A DNA stretch of 64,000 nucleotides, from positions 6,200,001 through 6,264,000 of the forward strand of contig NZ_CP016438.1 in NCBI RefSeq assembly GCF_001685355.1, in the 5' to 3' direction. The notes under the pieces were generated by a model. It did not search any database. It saw only the letters and a list, made by a program, of their open reading frames with translations, and had not been told where the DNA came from. A program made the position numbers and the translations under genes. Below are positions 19,106 to 27,623 of this stretch, piece after piece (positions within the stretch are counted from its first letter, which is position 1; each line of letters opens with the position of its first letter). This stretch comes from Streptomyces lincolnensis. Its GTDB lineage: Bacteria; Actinomycetota; Actinomycetes; Streptomycetales; Streptomycetaceae.

Positions 19106-19530
19106 GCCTCCCGCCCCGACAGGAGCTGCTGTCCTTCGCCACCGCGGGCCTCCTCGCCTACGCCTGTGACCTGGCCCTCTTCACCTGGCTCCGCGGTCCC
19201 GGCGGGCTCGACCCGCTCACCGCCAAGGTGCTCTCCTTCGCCGCCGGCTGCACGGTGGCGTACGCGGGCAACGCGCTCGGCACGTACCGGCACACCCGGC
19301 CCAAGGGCCTGCGCCCCTACGCCGTGTTCGTCGCGGTGAACATCGCCGGGGCCGTCGTACAGCTGTTGTGTCTGGCCGTCAGCCACTACGGCCTCGGCTT
19401 CACCTCGCAGCGCGCTGACACCGTGTCGGGGGCCGGTATCGGTATGGTCCTGGCCACTGTCCTGCGGTTCTGGGGCACCCGGACATGGGTCTTTCGCAAC
19501 GAGGGCAGAGTCGGATCATGGACTGGCTGA
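19102..19530 (+). CDS. GtrA-family membrane protein
   Basis: A 142-residue protein with four membrane helices and the GtrA ending GTRTWVFRN (LRFWGTRTWVFRNEG). GtrA-like proteins are proposed to flip or position polyprenyl-phosphate sugars; the mycobacterial homologue Rv3789 sits in the DprE1/E2 locus. GTG 19102 overlaps the ubiA stop (19103-19105), so the two are coupled. The 3' end overlaps the next gene by 13 bases. Its position strongly suggests a role with decaprenylphosphoryl-arabinose. Confidence 0.87.
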   Translation: MSLPPRQELLSFATAGLLAYACDLALFTWLRGPGGLDPLTAKVLSFAAGCTVAYAGNALGTYRHTRPKGLRPYAVFVAVNIAGAVVQLLCLAVSHYGLGFTSQRADTVSGAGIGMVLATVLRFWGTRTWVFRNEGRVGSWTG

Positions 19531-20426
19531 AGAAGCTTCCCGTCGTCGGGCCGCTGTGGACGCGCCTGACGGCCACGCACGCGTGGCGGTCGTACGAGCG
19601 GCTGGACCGGGTGAAGTGGACGCGGCTGGCCGCCGCCATGACGTTCACGAGCTTCGTGGCGCTGTTCCCGCTGCTCACCGTGGCCGCCGCGATCGGTGCC
19701 GCCACGCTCAGCACCCGGCAGCAGAACGAACTCCAGGACAAGATCGCCGAGCAGGTGCCCGGCATCTCCGACCAGCTGGACGTCGACGCCCTGGTCCAGA
19801 ACGCCGGCACCGTCGGTCTCATCGCCGCCGCCGCGCTGCTGTTCACCGGCATCGGCTGGGCCGGCTCGATGCACGAGTGCCTGCGCGCGGTGTGGGAGCT
19901 GCCCGACGAGGAGGAGAACCCGGTCCTGCGCAAGGCCAAGGACCTCGGCATCCTCATCGGCCTCGGCGGCGCCGTGCTCGTCACGATCGCCGCCTCCGCC
20001 GTGGCGTCCGCCATGGTCGGCTGGATCACCGACCAGCTCGGCATCGACCGGGCCGGCTGGGGCAGCCTGCTGCTGCGGACCGCCGCGTTCGGCGTCGCCG
20101 TACTCGCCGACTTCCTGCTGCTCCTGTACGTCCTCACCCTGCTGCCGGGCGTCGAGCCGAGGCGCCGGCGGCTGGTCGTGGCCGGGCTGACCGGAGCGAT
20201 CGGCTTCGAGCTGCTGAAGCTGCTGCTCAGCGGCTATATGCAGGGTGTGGCCGCGAAGAGCATGTACGGCGCGTTCGGCGTGCCCGTCGCCCTGCTGCTG
20301 TGGATCAACTTCACGTCGAAACTGGTCCTGTTCTGCGCCGCCTGGACGGCGACGCAGAGCAAGGAGGCCGAGCTCACGGACGAGGGCGACGACGTACCAG
20401 ATCCGGCAGCGGCCAGCGGCGGTTGA
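19518..20426 (+). CDS. YihY/BrkB-family inner membrane protein
   Basis: A 302-residue protein with about six membrane helices. The YihY signatures AAAMTFTSFVALFPLLTVAA and YGAFGVPVALLLWINFTSKL are present. The family is often called ribonuclease BN in old annotation, but it is a membrane protein of unknown function, sometimes linked to envelope integrity. ATG 19518 lies inside the last codons of the GtrA gene. The last 53 bases overlap the convergent D-Ala-D-Ala carboxypeptidase gene. Confidence 0.9.
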   Translation: MDWLKKLPVVGPLWTRLTATHAWRSYERLDRVKWTRLAAAMTFTSFVALFPLLTVAAAIGAATLSTRQQNELQDKIAEQVPGISDQLDVDALVQNAGTVGLIAAAALLFTGIGWAGSMHECLRAVWELPDEEENPVLRKAKDLGILIGLGGAVLVTIAASAVASAMVGWITDQLGIDRAGWGSLLLRTAAFGVAVLADFLLLLYVLTLLPGVEPRRRRLVVAGLTGAIGFELLKLLLSGYMQGVAAKSMYGAFGVPVALLLWINFTSKLVLFCAAWTATQSKEAELTDEGDDVPDPAAASGG

Positions 20427-21717
20427 CCAGGAACGCGGCCCCCGCGAGCAGCACCAGCACCCCGCCGGTGATCGCGAACGCGATGCCCATGCCGCCGGAT
20501 CCCGTCTGGGCCGTGGAACTCGCGACGGGCTTCGAGGACGCCCCGCCGGACCCCGCGCCCCCGGCCTCGCCGGAGGCGTTGGAGCCCGGCTGGGCGGACT
20601 GCATGGCGCTCTTCGGCGGCACCAGTTCTCCGACCGGCTCCACCTTGCCGGCCGCCTTGAAGCCCCAGTCGAAGAGCTTGGCGGTCTCCTTGTAGACCTC
20701 GTTGGGCTCGTCCTTGGCCGGGTTCATGATCGTGACGAGCAGCACCTTGCCGCCCCGCTCGGCGACGCCGGTGAAGGTGGCGCCCGCGTTGGTGGTGTTG
20801 CCGTTCTTCACACCCGCGATGCCCGGGTAGACGGAGAGCCCGGAGGCTCCGGTCAGCAGCCGGTTGGTGTTCTGGATCTCGAAGGTCCCGCGGACCGTCT
20901 TGCCCTTCTTCTTCGTGGTCTTGCCCGGGAACTTCGCGGTGACCGTGGAGCTGTACTCGCGGAAGTCCTTCTTCTGGAGCCCGGAGCGGGCGAACAGCGT
21001 CAGGTCGTACGCGGAGGAGACCTGGCCGGGAGCGTCGTAGCCGTCGGGGCTGACCACGTGCGTGTCGAGGGCCTGGAGCTCCTCGGCGTGGGCGTTCATC
21101 TCCCTGACGGTGGTGTCGACGCCGTCGTTCATCGTCGACAGCACGTGCACGGCGTCGTTGCCGGAGCGAAGGAAGACACCGAGCCACAGGTCGTGGACGG
21201 TGTACGTCTCGCCCTCCTTTATCCCGACCATGCTGGAGCCGGCCCCGACGCCGACCAGGTCGGAGGGGACCACCTTGTGCTTCTCGGTCTTGGGGAACTT
21301 CGGCAGCACGGTGTCCGCGAACAGCATCTTCAGCGTGCTCGCCGGGGGCAGGCGCCAGTGCGCGTTGTTCGCGGCCAGCACGTCACCGGACTCTGCGTCG
21401 GCGACGATCCACGAGCGCGCGCTCAGGTCCTTGGGCAGCACCGGCACCCCGCTCGCCAGATTGACCTGCGGTCCGGCCTGGCCGAGCCGGGCGCCGCCCA
21501 CGCTCGACATCGTCGCCGGGGGAGTGGCCGACGGACTCGCCGAGGGGCTGCCCGACGGACTGCCCGACGGGTTCGGCGACGGACTCCCCGACGGACTCGG
21601 CGACGGCTTGGGAGCCGCGACGGCGGGCAGCGCGGGCACGGCGGTCAGCGCGAGTGACGACAAGGCGACTGAGGTGACCAGCAGGGATCGCCTGGCGGTC
21701 TTTTTCGGAGCGGGCAC
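20374..21717 (-). CDS. Serine-type D-alanyl-D-alanine carboxypeptidase (S11 family)
   Basis: A ~447-residue exported penicillin-binding protein that trims the terminal D-Ala of peptidoglycan stem peptides. Order: signal peptide (residues 1-35), Pro/Ser/Gly-rich linker (36-75), peptidase domain with SxxK as S127TLK, SxN as S185GN, and a third motif at 304-306, then a linker and a C-terminal membrane helix (~415-435). The third box reads KNG (GVKNGNT) rather than the usual KTG. The frame is open to 21900; I chose GTG 21717 because the signal peptide begins there, but no strong ribosome-binding site is visible. The 3' end overlaps the YihY gene by 53 bases. Confidence 0.88.
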   Translation of the reverse strand: MPAPKKTARRSLLVTSVALSSLALTAVPALPAVAAPKPSPSPSGSPSPNPSGSPSGSPSASPSATPPATMSSVGGARLGQAGPQVNLASGVPVLPKDLSARSWIVADAESGDVLAANNAHWRLPPASTLKMLFADTVLPKFPKTEKHKVVPSDLVGVGAGSSMVGIKEGETYTVHDLWLGVFLRSGNDAVHVLSTMNDGVDTTVREMNAHAEELQALDTHVVSPDGYDAPGQVSSAYDLTLFARSGLQKKDFREYSSTVTAKFPGKTTKKKGKTVRGTFEIQNTNRLLTGASGLSVYPGIAGVKNGNTTNAGATFTGVAERGGKVLLVTIMNPAKDEPNEVYKETAKLFDWGFKAAGKVEPVGELVPPKSAMQSAQPGSNASGEAGGAGSGGASSKPVASSTAQTGSGGMGIAFAITGGVLVLLAGAAFLVNRRWPLPDLVRRRPRP

Positions 21718-21808
21718 GCTCAGGAACGTACATGGCACTGGGCGTGAAGTCCCGCGGCCCATCCGACCCCGGAGTCGGAACAGGACACCGGACGGCGATA
21801 CTGGAGGC

Positions 21809-22048
21809 ATGAAGCTCAGCCGCCCCGTCTCCTGGTTCCTGCTCGCCTTCGGGGTGTGGAGCTGGGTCATCTGGGTCACTTTCGTCAAAAACCTGATCAA
21901 GGACGGCAGCGGGCTCGCGTTCGACGACGGTCACCCGACGGCGTACTTCTGGGTGCATCTGCTGCTCGCCGTCGTCTCCTTCGTATTGGGGACGGTCATC
22001 GGGGGCATCGGGTTGCGCGGAGTACGCGCACTGCGGCGGAACTCATAG
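21809..22048 (+). CDS. Small two-helix membrane protein, SCO4848-like
   Basis: A 79-residue protein with two membrane helices (VSWFLLAFGVWSWVIWVTF and VHLLLAVVSFVLGTVIGGI) and a basic C-terminus. ATG 21809 follows GGAGG by three bases. I recall this family as a conserved actinobacterial 'SCO4848 family' small membrane protein found next to the D-Ala-D-Ala carboxypeptidase, as here; function unknown. Confidence 0.8.
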   Translation: MKLSRPVSWFLLAFGVWSWVIWVTFVKNLIKDGSGLAFDDGHPTAYFWVHLLLAVVSFVLGTVIGGIGLRGVRALRRNS

Positions 22049-22072
22049 TCGGCCCTCAGGAGTTAGCACACC

Positions 22073-23404
22073 GTGGTCATCGTCTTCGCGCTCATCGCGC
22101 TGACCGTTCTCGTGACGGCCAACTGGTATCTGTGGCGCCGCCTGTTCCGCGACACGACGCGGGGTCCGGGCTGGGTGCGCCGCGGTGGCGTGGTGCTCGT
22201 CGCCGGTGGCTGGGCGCTGGCGGTCGGTGCGCTCGTCGCCGAGCGCACCGGCGCCCCCTTCTGGCTCCAGCGCGTCCTGGCCTGGCCCGGTTTCATGTGG
22301 CTGGCCCTGTCGATCTACCTGCTGCTGGCCGTCGTCGTGGGTGAGGTCGTACGACCGCTGCTGCGGCGGTTCCTCGAACGGCGGGACCGTAGCCGGGCGG
22401 TGGACCAGGTCGCGGTGGCGCGGCCGGAGCCCGCGACAGCCGTGCCGCAGCCGGAATCCGTGCCGGCCGGGGCACAGGCGGGACCCGGTGCGTCCGGAGC
22501 GCAGCCGTCGCCGACCGGAGCAGAGCCTCCGTCGGCCGAGGAGCCGCCGCCTGCCGGGCCGTCAGGGCTGGTGGCCGCGCCCTCCCGGCGGCTCTTCGTC
22601 TCCCGTGTCATCGGAGGCGCCGCCGCGGCGGCCGCCCTCACCACCGTGGGTGTCGGCACCTACGGCGTCTTGAACGGGCCGACGGTCAAGCGGGTCACCG
22701 TTCCACTGGCCAAGCTCCCGCGCGCGGCGCACGGTTACCGGATCGCCGTGGTCAGCGACATCCACCTGGGCCCGGTCCTCGGCCGCGGCTTCGCCCAGAC
22801 GGTCGTCGACACGATCAACTCCACCCAGCCCGACCTGATCGCGGTCGTCGGCGACCTGATCGACGGCAGCGTGAAGGACCTGAGACCGGCGGCGGCGCCG
22901 CTGTCCCAGCTCAAGGCCCGGCACGGGAGCTACTTCGTCACCGGCAACCACGAGTACTTCTCCGGCGCCGAACAGTGGGTCGCGGAGGTGCGCCGGCTCG
23001 GTCTGCTCCCCCTGGAGAACGCCCGGACGGAACTGCCGTGGTTCGACCTGGCCGGCGTCAACGACATCGCGGGCGAGAGCGAGGGCCAGGGCCCCGACTT
23101 CGCCAAGGCCCTCGGCGACCGGGACCGGGCACGCGCGTGCGTGCTCCTCGCCCACCAGCCCGTCCAGATCCACGACGCCGTCGACCACGGCGTAGACCTC
23201 CAGCTCTCCGGCCACACCCACGGCGGGCAGCTCTGGCCCGGCAACTTCCTCGCCGCGGCGGCGAACCCGACGGTCGCCGGCCTGGAGCGGTACGGCGACA
23301 CCCAGCTGTACGTCAGCCGCGGCGCCGGCGCCTGGGGCCCGCCGACCCGGGTCGGGGCACCGTCGGACATCACGGTGATCGAGCTCGCGAGCAAGCAGGC
23401 GTGA
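22073..23404 (+). CDS. Membrane-anchored metallophosphoesterase
   Basis: A 443-residue protein. The N-terminal ~110 residues hold three membrane helices, then a Pro/Ala/Glu linker (~125-180), a further helix (VSRVIGGAAAAAALTTVGVG), and a calcineurin-like phosphoesterase domain from ~210. Metal-binding motifs are complete: VVSDIHLG, VVGDLIDG, TGNHEYF, LLAHQP and SGHTHGGQ. YkuE/LpxH-like members hydrolyse phospholipid or UDP-diacylglucosamine-type substrates; the substrate here is unknown. GTG 22073 follows an AGGAG. The stop is followed at once by a threefold 18-base repeat. Confidence 0.88.
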   Translation: MVIVFALIALTVLVTANWYLWRRLFRDTTRGPGWVRRGGVVLVAGGWALAVGALVAERTGAPFWLQRVLAWPGFMWLALSIYLLLAVVVGEVVRPLLRRFLERRDRSRAVDQVAVARPEPATAVPQPESVPAGAQAGPGASGAQPSPTGAEPPSAEEPPPAGPSGLVAAPSRRLFVSRVIGGAAAAAALTTVGVGTYGVLNGPTVKRVTVPLAKLPRAAHGYRIAVVSDIHLGPVLGRGFAQTVVDTINSTQPDLIAVVGDLIDGSVKDLRPAAAPLSQLKARHGSYFVTGNHEYFSGAEQWVAEVRRLGLLPLENARTELPWFDLAGVNDIAGESEGQGPDFAKALGDRDRARACVLLAHQPVQIHDAVDHGVDLQLSGHTHGGQLWPGNFLAAAANPTVAGLERYGDTQLYVSRGAGAWGPPTRVGAPSDITVIELASKQA

Positions 23405-23406
23405 GC

Positions 23407-23460
23407 GGAGGCGCGGGCCTGACCGGAGGCGCGGGCCTGACCGGAGGCGCGGGCCTGGGC
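23407..23460. repeat. 18-base unit in three tandem copies after a gene
   Basis: GGAGGCGCGGGCCTGACC at 23407-23424 and 23425-23442, with a third copy differing at two bases at 23443-23460. It begins three bases after the metallophosphoesterase stop codon (23402-23404) and fills much of the gap to the next gene. Confidence 0.92.
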
Positions 23461-23495
23461 GGAGAAGCAGACGTGAGCGGAGGAGCGCGAGCGGC

Positions 23496-23825
23496 ATGGG
23501 TGTCGACGTCCTGCTCATGAGGGTGACCCAGCCCGGCACCAGCCCTCGGCGCCGACGGCTGACCGAGATCGACGCCCACGCGGACCTGACGGACGCCTTC
23601 GCCCGTCTGTGCTCCGGGACCGGCCTGCCCCTGCTGAGCCGGATCGACCCGTACGGCTCACTCGCCCTGACACCCGCCGACATGGACCAGCTCCTCGACG
23701 AACTCGCCGTGCTGCGCGGCCGGACACCCGACGAGACGGACCGCACCCTGCTCGACGAGATCGCCCGCCTCGCCCGCGGCTGCGCGGCCGACCCGTCGAC
23801 ACAGCTCTGCTTCGAGGGCGACTGA
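23496..23825 (+). CDS. Small hypothetical protein
   Basis: A 109-residue acidic, probably helical cytoplasmic protein without a membrane segment. The central part (LSRIDPYGSLALTPADMDQL) is followed by helices rich in Leu, Asp and Arg. I do not recognise a named family. ATG 23496 follows purine-rich GGAGGAG about 12 bases upstream. The coding 3' end, including the stop, has been duplicated in tandem (23804-23853). Position after the metallophosphoesterase suggests co-transcription. Confidence 0.7.
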   Translation: MGVDVLLMRVTQPGTSPRRRRLTEIDAHADLTDAFARLCSGTGLPLLSRIDPYGSLALTPADMDQLLDELAVLRGRTPDETDRTLLDEIARLARGCAADPSTQLCFEGD

Positions 23826-23853
23826 GCGGCTCTGCTTCGAGGGCGACTGAGTC
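23804..23853. repeat. 25-base tandem duplication including a stop codon
   Basis: GCTCTGCTTCGAGGGCGACT with its following TGAGC/G is repeated with a 25-base period (23804-23828, 23829-23853). The first copy carries the last six codons and the stop of the preceding gene; the second copy is untranslated. Confidence 0.92.
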
Positions 23854-24008
23854 CGCCGCGAAACATGGCCGAAACGCGGCGCGGTAATGACTTGACCAAC
23901 TCCGCAAACCTCTCTTCCCCCACGCGAAACTCCTGTGATTAGGTGATCCGCGCCACTAGGGGAGTGGCATGTGCTGGGGCCGTGAAGGGCCCGGGGAGGG
24001 CAAAACCG

Positions 24009-25565
24009 ATGCGCTCGGTTCGGGTGCGGATACTCGCGACACTGCTGGTGCTTGCGGCCATAGGGATCGGCGGCCGGCAACTGCTGCCGGCGCGGGGCGA
24101 CGAGGGCAGGACCATCAAGGTCGGCACCTCGGACACCGTCACGTCCCTCGATCCGGCCGGTGCCTACGACGCCGGTTCCTGGGCCCTGTTCAGCAACGTC
24201 TTCCAGTCACTGCTGACCTTCGAGCCGGGCGGCTCCTCACCCGTGCCGGACGCGGCGGAGAAGTGCGCCTTCGTCGGCAGCGGTCTGCGCACCTACCGCT
24301 GCGAGCTGCGCGAGGGGCTCACCTTCCCGAGCGGCCGCAAGGTGACCGCCGAGGACGTGAAGTACTCCTTCGACCGGGTCAAGAAGATCAACTCCGATGT
24401 CGGTCCCGCCTCCCTGCTGTCCACCCTGAAGTCGGTGAGCGCGAGCGGCCGGACCGTCACCTTCCATCTGTCCTCGCCGGACGCCACGTTCCCGTTCAAG
24501 GTCGCCACCGGTGCCGGCTCGATCGTCGACCGCACCAAGTACCCGGCGACCGCACTCCGCGACGGCGACGGCGTCGACGGAACCGGCGTGTACGACCTGA
24601 CGGCGTACGCGAAGGGCAAGAGAGCGGTCCTCGCGCCCAACAGCCGCTACAAGGGAGCCGTCAAGGACGCCGGGCGGCCCGTCGAGCTGAGCTTCTACGC
24701 CGACGGCGACCGGCTCGACGACGCCTGGAAGGCCAAGCGGATCGACGTCGCCACCCGGACACTGCCGCCGAAGGTCCTCGCCGGCCTGAACGCCAGCGAC
24801 CCGAGCCAGCGGGTCTCCGAGGTCGACAGCTCCGAGACCCGCAACCTCTACCTCGACACCCGCGCCGGCTCCCCGCTGCACGACAAGCGCGTCCGGCAGG
24901 CCATGGCCTGGCTGATCGACCGCGAGCGACTGGCCGCCACGGTCTACGACGGCACCGTCGACGCCCTGTACTCGCTGATCCCGACGGGCATCACCGGCCA
25001 CACCACGTCGTACTTCGATCTCTACCCGAAGCAGAGCACCGCGGAGGCGCGCCGGCTGCTCACCGAGGCCGGTGTCACCCTCCCGGTCCGCTTCACCTAC
25101 GGCTACGGCACCGGTCGTGGCGCCGCCGCCGAGGAGGCCGCGGAGATCAAACGGGAGCTGGAGGCGAGCGGTCTGTTCAAGGTGACCGTCAAGGGGTACG
25201 AGTGGACCGACTTCCAGAAGCGCTGGGCCACCGGCAGGCTGGACGCCTACGCGGTCGGCTGGGTGGCCGACTATCCCGACCCCGACACCTTCGGCGCCCC
25301 GCTCGTCGGCACCGACGGCACGATGAACACCGGGTACCGAAGCAAGGCCGTCGACCAGCTGATTCAGGACAGTCAGCGGTACGCCGACCGCAGTGAGGCG
25401 GACCAGGACTTCCGTGAGCTGCAGCAGGCCGTCGCGGCCGATGTGCCGGTGATTCCGCTGTGGCAGGCCAAGGAATACGTCGTCAGCAACGAGGATGTCG
25501 GCGGCGGACAGTATCTTTCGGACGGCACCGGCGTCTTCAGGCTCTGGCGGCTGACGTGGATATGA
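24009..25565 (+). CDS. Peptide-type ABC transporter substrate-binding protein (SBP_bac_5)
   Basis: A 518-residue extracytoplasmic binding protein of the OppA/DppA family. After a basic start and hydrophobic segment (ILATLLVLAAIGIGG), the mature part shows the family marks TSLDPAGAYDAGSW, REGLTFPSGRKVTAEDVKYS (with FDRVKK next) and the C-terminal DVPVIPLWQAKEYVV. There is no lipobox cysteine, so unlike most Gram-positive binding proteins it is probably not a lipoprotein but anchored by an uncleaved signal or released. No permease or ATPase genes are adjacent, so it is an orphan component. ATG 24009 follows GGGGAGG; the frame is open upstream to 23943. Confidence 0.9.
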   Translation: MRSVRVRILATLLVLAAIGIGGRQLLPARGDEGRTIKVGTSDTVTSLDPAGAYDAGSWALFSNVFQSLLTFEPGGSSPVPDAAEKCAFVGSGLRTYRCELREGLTFPSGRKVTAEDVKYSFDRVKKINSDVGPASLLSTLKSVSASGRTVTFHLSSPDATFPFKVATGAGSIVDRTKYPATALRDGDGVDGTGVYDLTAYAKGKRAVLAPNSRYKGAVKDAGRPVELSFYADGDRLDDAWKAKRIDVATRTLPPKVLAGLNASDPSQRVSEVDSSETRNLYLDTRAGSPLHDKRVRQAMAWLIDRERLAATVYDGTVDALYSLIPTGITGHTTSYFDLYPKQSTAEARRLLTEAGVTLPVRFTYGYGTGRGAAAEEAAEIKRELEASGLFKVTVKGYEWTDFQKRWATGRLDAYAVGWVADYPDPDTFGAPLVGTDGTMNTGYRSKAVDQLIQDSQRYADRSEADQDFRELQQAVAADVPVIPLWQAKEYVVSNEDVGGGQYLSDGTGVFRLWRLTWI

Positions 25566-25693
25566 CAGCGGTCTGAGATCGGCGCCCGCAGATCTGACGC
25601 GATTGCGCGGTAGCGACCTTCGCCGGAGTGACGCCGATCCGCGCCTCGACGCAGCACCATGTGACGGAGGTGTGTGCGGGGTGAGGAGCAAAC

Positions 25694-26101
25694 GTGTTGA
25701 GACGCAACTCCTTCCGGTTGCCCCGGCATCCGGCTTCCGTCGGTATAGCCCGGCGCCGGGTCCGGGACCATCTGGCCGACTGGGGCCACGGCGTGGACGA
25801 CCCGGCGCTCGCCGACGCGGTGCTGCTCGTGTCCGAGCTGGCCACCAACGTCGTACGCCATGGGCCGCTGCTGGAGCGTGAGTTCGAGGTGGCCGTCACC
25901 GCGCTCGCCGACGGCTCCTGTCTGATCGAGGTCTCCGACGAGGGGAGGATGGAGCCCCGGCTGAGGCTGGTGGGGGAGTGGGAGGAGACCGGCCGGGGCC
26001 TGCACCTGGTGGAGAACATCGCCGCGGCCTGGGGCGTGTGGGGCAGGGGCCGGCACGGCAAGACGGTGTGGGCGCTGGTGCTCGCCCACGCGAACCCGTG
26101 A
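25694..26101 (+). CDS. HATPase_c-fold regulatory protein (anti-sigma-factor kinase-like)
   Basis: A 135-residue stand-alone GHKL ATPase domain. The N box is LLVSELATNVVRHG, and the ATP-lid/G-box region reads VSDEGRMEPRLR and GRGLHLVENIAAAWG. Such small RsbW/SpoIIAB-like proteins are abundant in Streptomyces and typically bind or phosphorylate anti-anti-sigma partners; neither a partner sigma nor an antagonist is adjacent here. GTG 25694 follows GAGGAG at 25683-25688. Confidence 0.88.
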   Translation: MLRRNSFRLPRHPASVGIARRRVRDHLADWGHGVDDPALADAVLLVSELATNVVRHGPLLEREFEVAVTALADGSCLIEVSDEGRMEPRLRLVGEWEETGRGLHLVENIAAAWGVWGRGRHGKTVWALVLAHANP

Positions 26102-26141
26102 GCACCTCGGACCGTGAGCACCTGAGCCCTCCGAAGGACCC

Positions 26142-27623
26142 TTACGACCCCGACTCCGACCCCGACCCCGACTCCTGGCCCGCCGCCCCCGCAGGCAGAC
26201 CGACCGTCACCGCCAGCCCCTCGCCCGGTGCCGTCCGTACCGTCACCTCGCCGCCGTGGGCCTGCACCACCCCCTGCACGATCGCCATGCCGAGCCCGCT
26301 GCCCGCACCGCCACCCGCCCGGAAGAACCGGTCGAAGACGCGCGCCGCGTCCTCCGCGCAGAGCCCCGGCCCCTGGTCCGCGACACACAGCCGTACCTGC
26401 CCGTCCGCGCGCTCCACACCGAGCCGCACCGGGACGTCGGCGGGTGTGTGCGTGCGTACGTTGGCCACCAGGTTGCCGAGGACCTGCCGCAGCCCGGACT
26501 CGTCGGCGCGCACCAGCAGCGAACCGGCCGCGTCGACCGCTATGGGCCGCTCCGGCTGCTGCACCCGCAGATCCTCGGCCGCGTCCCGCACCAGCCGGCT
26601 GATGTCGACGTTCCTGAGGCGCAGTTCGGGCTGCTGGTCGAGCCGGGCGAGGGTGAGCAGCTCGTCCACCAGCCGCCCCATGCGGTCCGTCTCCGCCAGC
26701 ACCCGCACCCAGGCCCGCTTGCGCTCGTCCGGATCGGAGAGCATCCCCCGGTCGTAGAGCTGGAGGTAGCCGCGTATCGCGGACAGCGGGGTGCGCAGTT
26801 CGTGCGAGGCGTCGGCGACGAAGCGGCGCAGCTGGGCCGCGCTGCGCTCGCGGGTGCGGTACGCCGACTCCACCTGGTGGAGCATGGAGTTCAGGGCGAC
26901 GCGCAGCTGCTCGACCTCCAGGGTCGCCTCGCGGCTGGAGGGAACGCGCCGGGTCAGATCGCCCTCGGCGATAGCCGACGAGGTCTCCACCATGTCCTCC
27001 AGCGGCTGCATCCGGCGTCGGACGCTCACCATCGTCAGACAGGCCAGCAGCGCGAGCAGCAGGCCGCCGATGGCGAGGTTCATGCGTACGGCCTTGGCGA
27101 CGCCGTTGTGGAGGAGTTCGGTGGAGGTGGCGAGCAGGACGTACGTGCCGTCGGGCAATCGCGTCGCGGTCGTGCGGTAGGCGGTGCCGCCCACGGTCAC
27201 GTCGTGCGGCTCGGGATCCGCGGTGAGCGCCTTCGGGTCGTCCACGGCGCCCGCCAGCCCGCGCTGGGCCTCGGTCGGCTGGAGGCCGAGGACGCCGACC
27301 GACTCGCCCCGGCCGTCGACGGCGGTGAAGATCGAGTCGGGTGTCCGGTCCTGGTTCCGTGCCTCCGGCACGAGCCGGTCGCGCGCGAAGCTCAGCACGT
27401 TCAGCGAGTCCAAGTCCCGCAGGGTGAGCCGCGTGCTGCCGAGGGAGTCCCGGGTCTTGACGAGATTGCCGTCGATCTGGTCGAGCAGGTAGTACCGCAT
27501 GCCCATGACGCTCACCGCCGTCGCGGCCACGATGCCGATCGCGAGCAGCGCGACGTTGGCCAGCGTCAGCTTGCCGCGCAGGGAGTGGATGCCGTGCCTG
27601 CCGCCGGGGCGCCCGGCCTTCAT
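26142..27623 (-). CDS. Two-component sensor histidine kinase
   Basis: A 493-residue membrane histidine kinase. Order: cytoplasmic start, first membrane helix (~21-43), extracellular sensor (~45-175), second helix (MNLAIGGLLLALLACLTMVS), HAMP linker, dimerisation/phosphoacceptor domain with ASHELRTPLSAIRGY (His274) and the ATPase domain with LGNLVANVRTHTP, DQGPGL and SGLGMAIVQGVV. The extreme C-terminus is a low-complexity Gly-Ser-Glu tail encoded by hexamer repeats. The ATG overlaps the response-regulator stop (27620-27623), so the pair is one operon. It probably senses an envelope signal and may control the divergent MMPL transporter. Confidence 0.94.
   Translation of the reverse strand: MKAGRPGGRHGIHSLRGKLTLANVALLAIGIVAATAVSVMGMRYYLLDQIDGNLVKTRDSLGSTRLTLRDLDSLNVLSFARDRLVPEARNQDRTPDSIFTAVDGRGESVGVLGLQPTEAQRGLAGAVDDPKALTADPEPHDVTVGGTAYRTTATRLPDGTYVLLATSTELLHNGVAKAVRMNLAIGGLLLALLACLTMVSVRRRMQPLEDMVETSSAIAEGDLTRRVPSSREATLEVEQLRVALNSMLHQVESAYRTRERSAAQLRRFVADASHELRTPLSAIRGYLQLYDRGMLSDPDERKRAWVRVLAETDRMGRLVDELLTLARLDQQPELRLRNVDISRLVRDAAEDLRVQQPERPIAVDAAGSLLVRADESGLRQVLGNLVANVRTHTPADVPVRLGVERADGQVRLCVADQGPGLCAEDAARVFDRFFRAGGGAGSGLGMAIVQGVVQAHGGEVTVRTAPGEGLAVTVGLPAGAAGQESGSGSESGS

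Noticed and set aside
21520..21610. GC-rich repetitive stretch inside the D,D-carboxypeptidase gene
   Set aside because: It encodes the Pro/Ser/Gly linker between signal peptide and catalytic domain and is normal low-complexity coding sequence.
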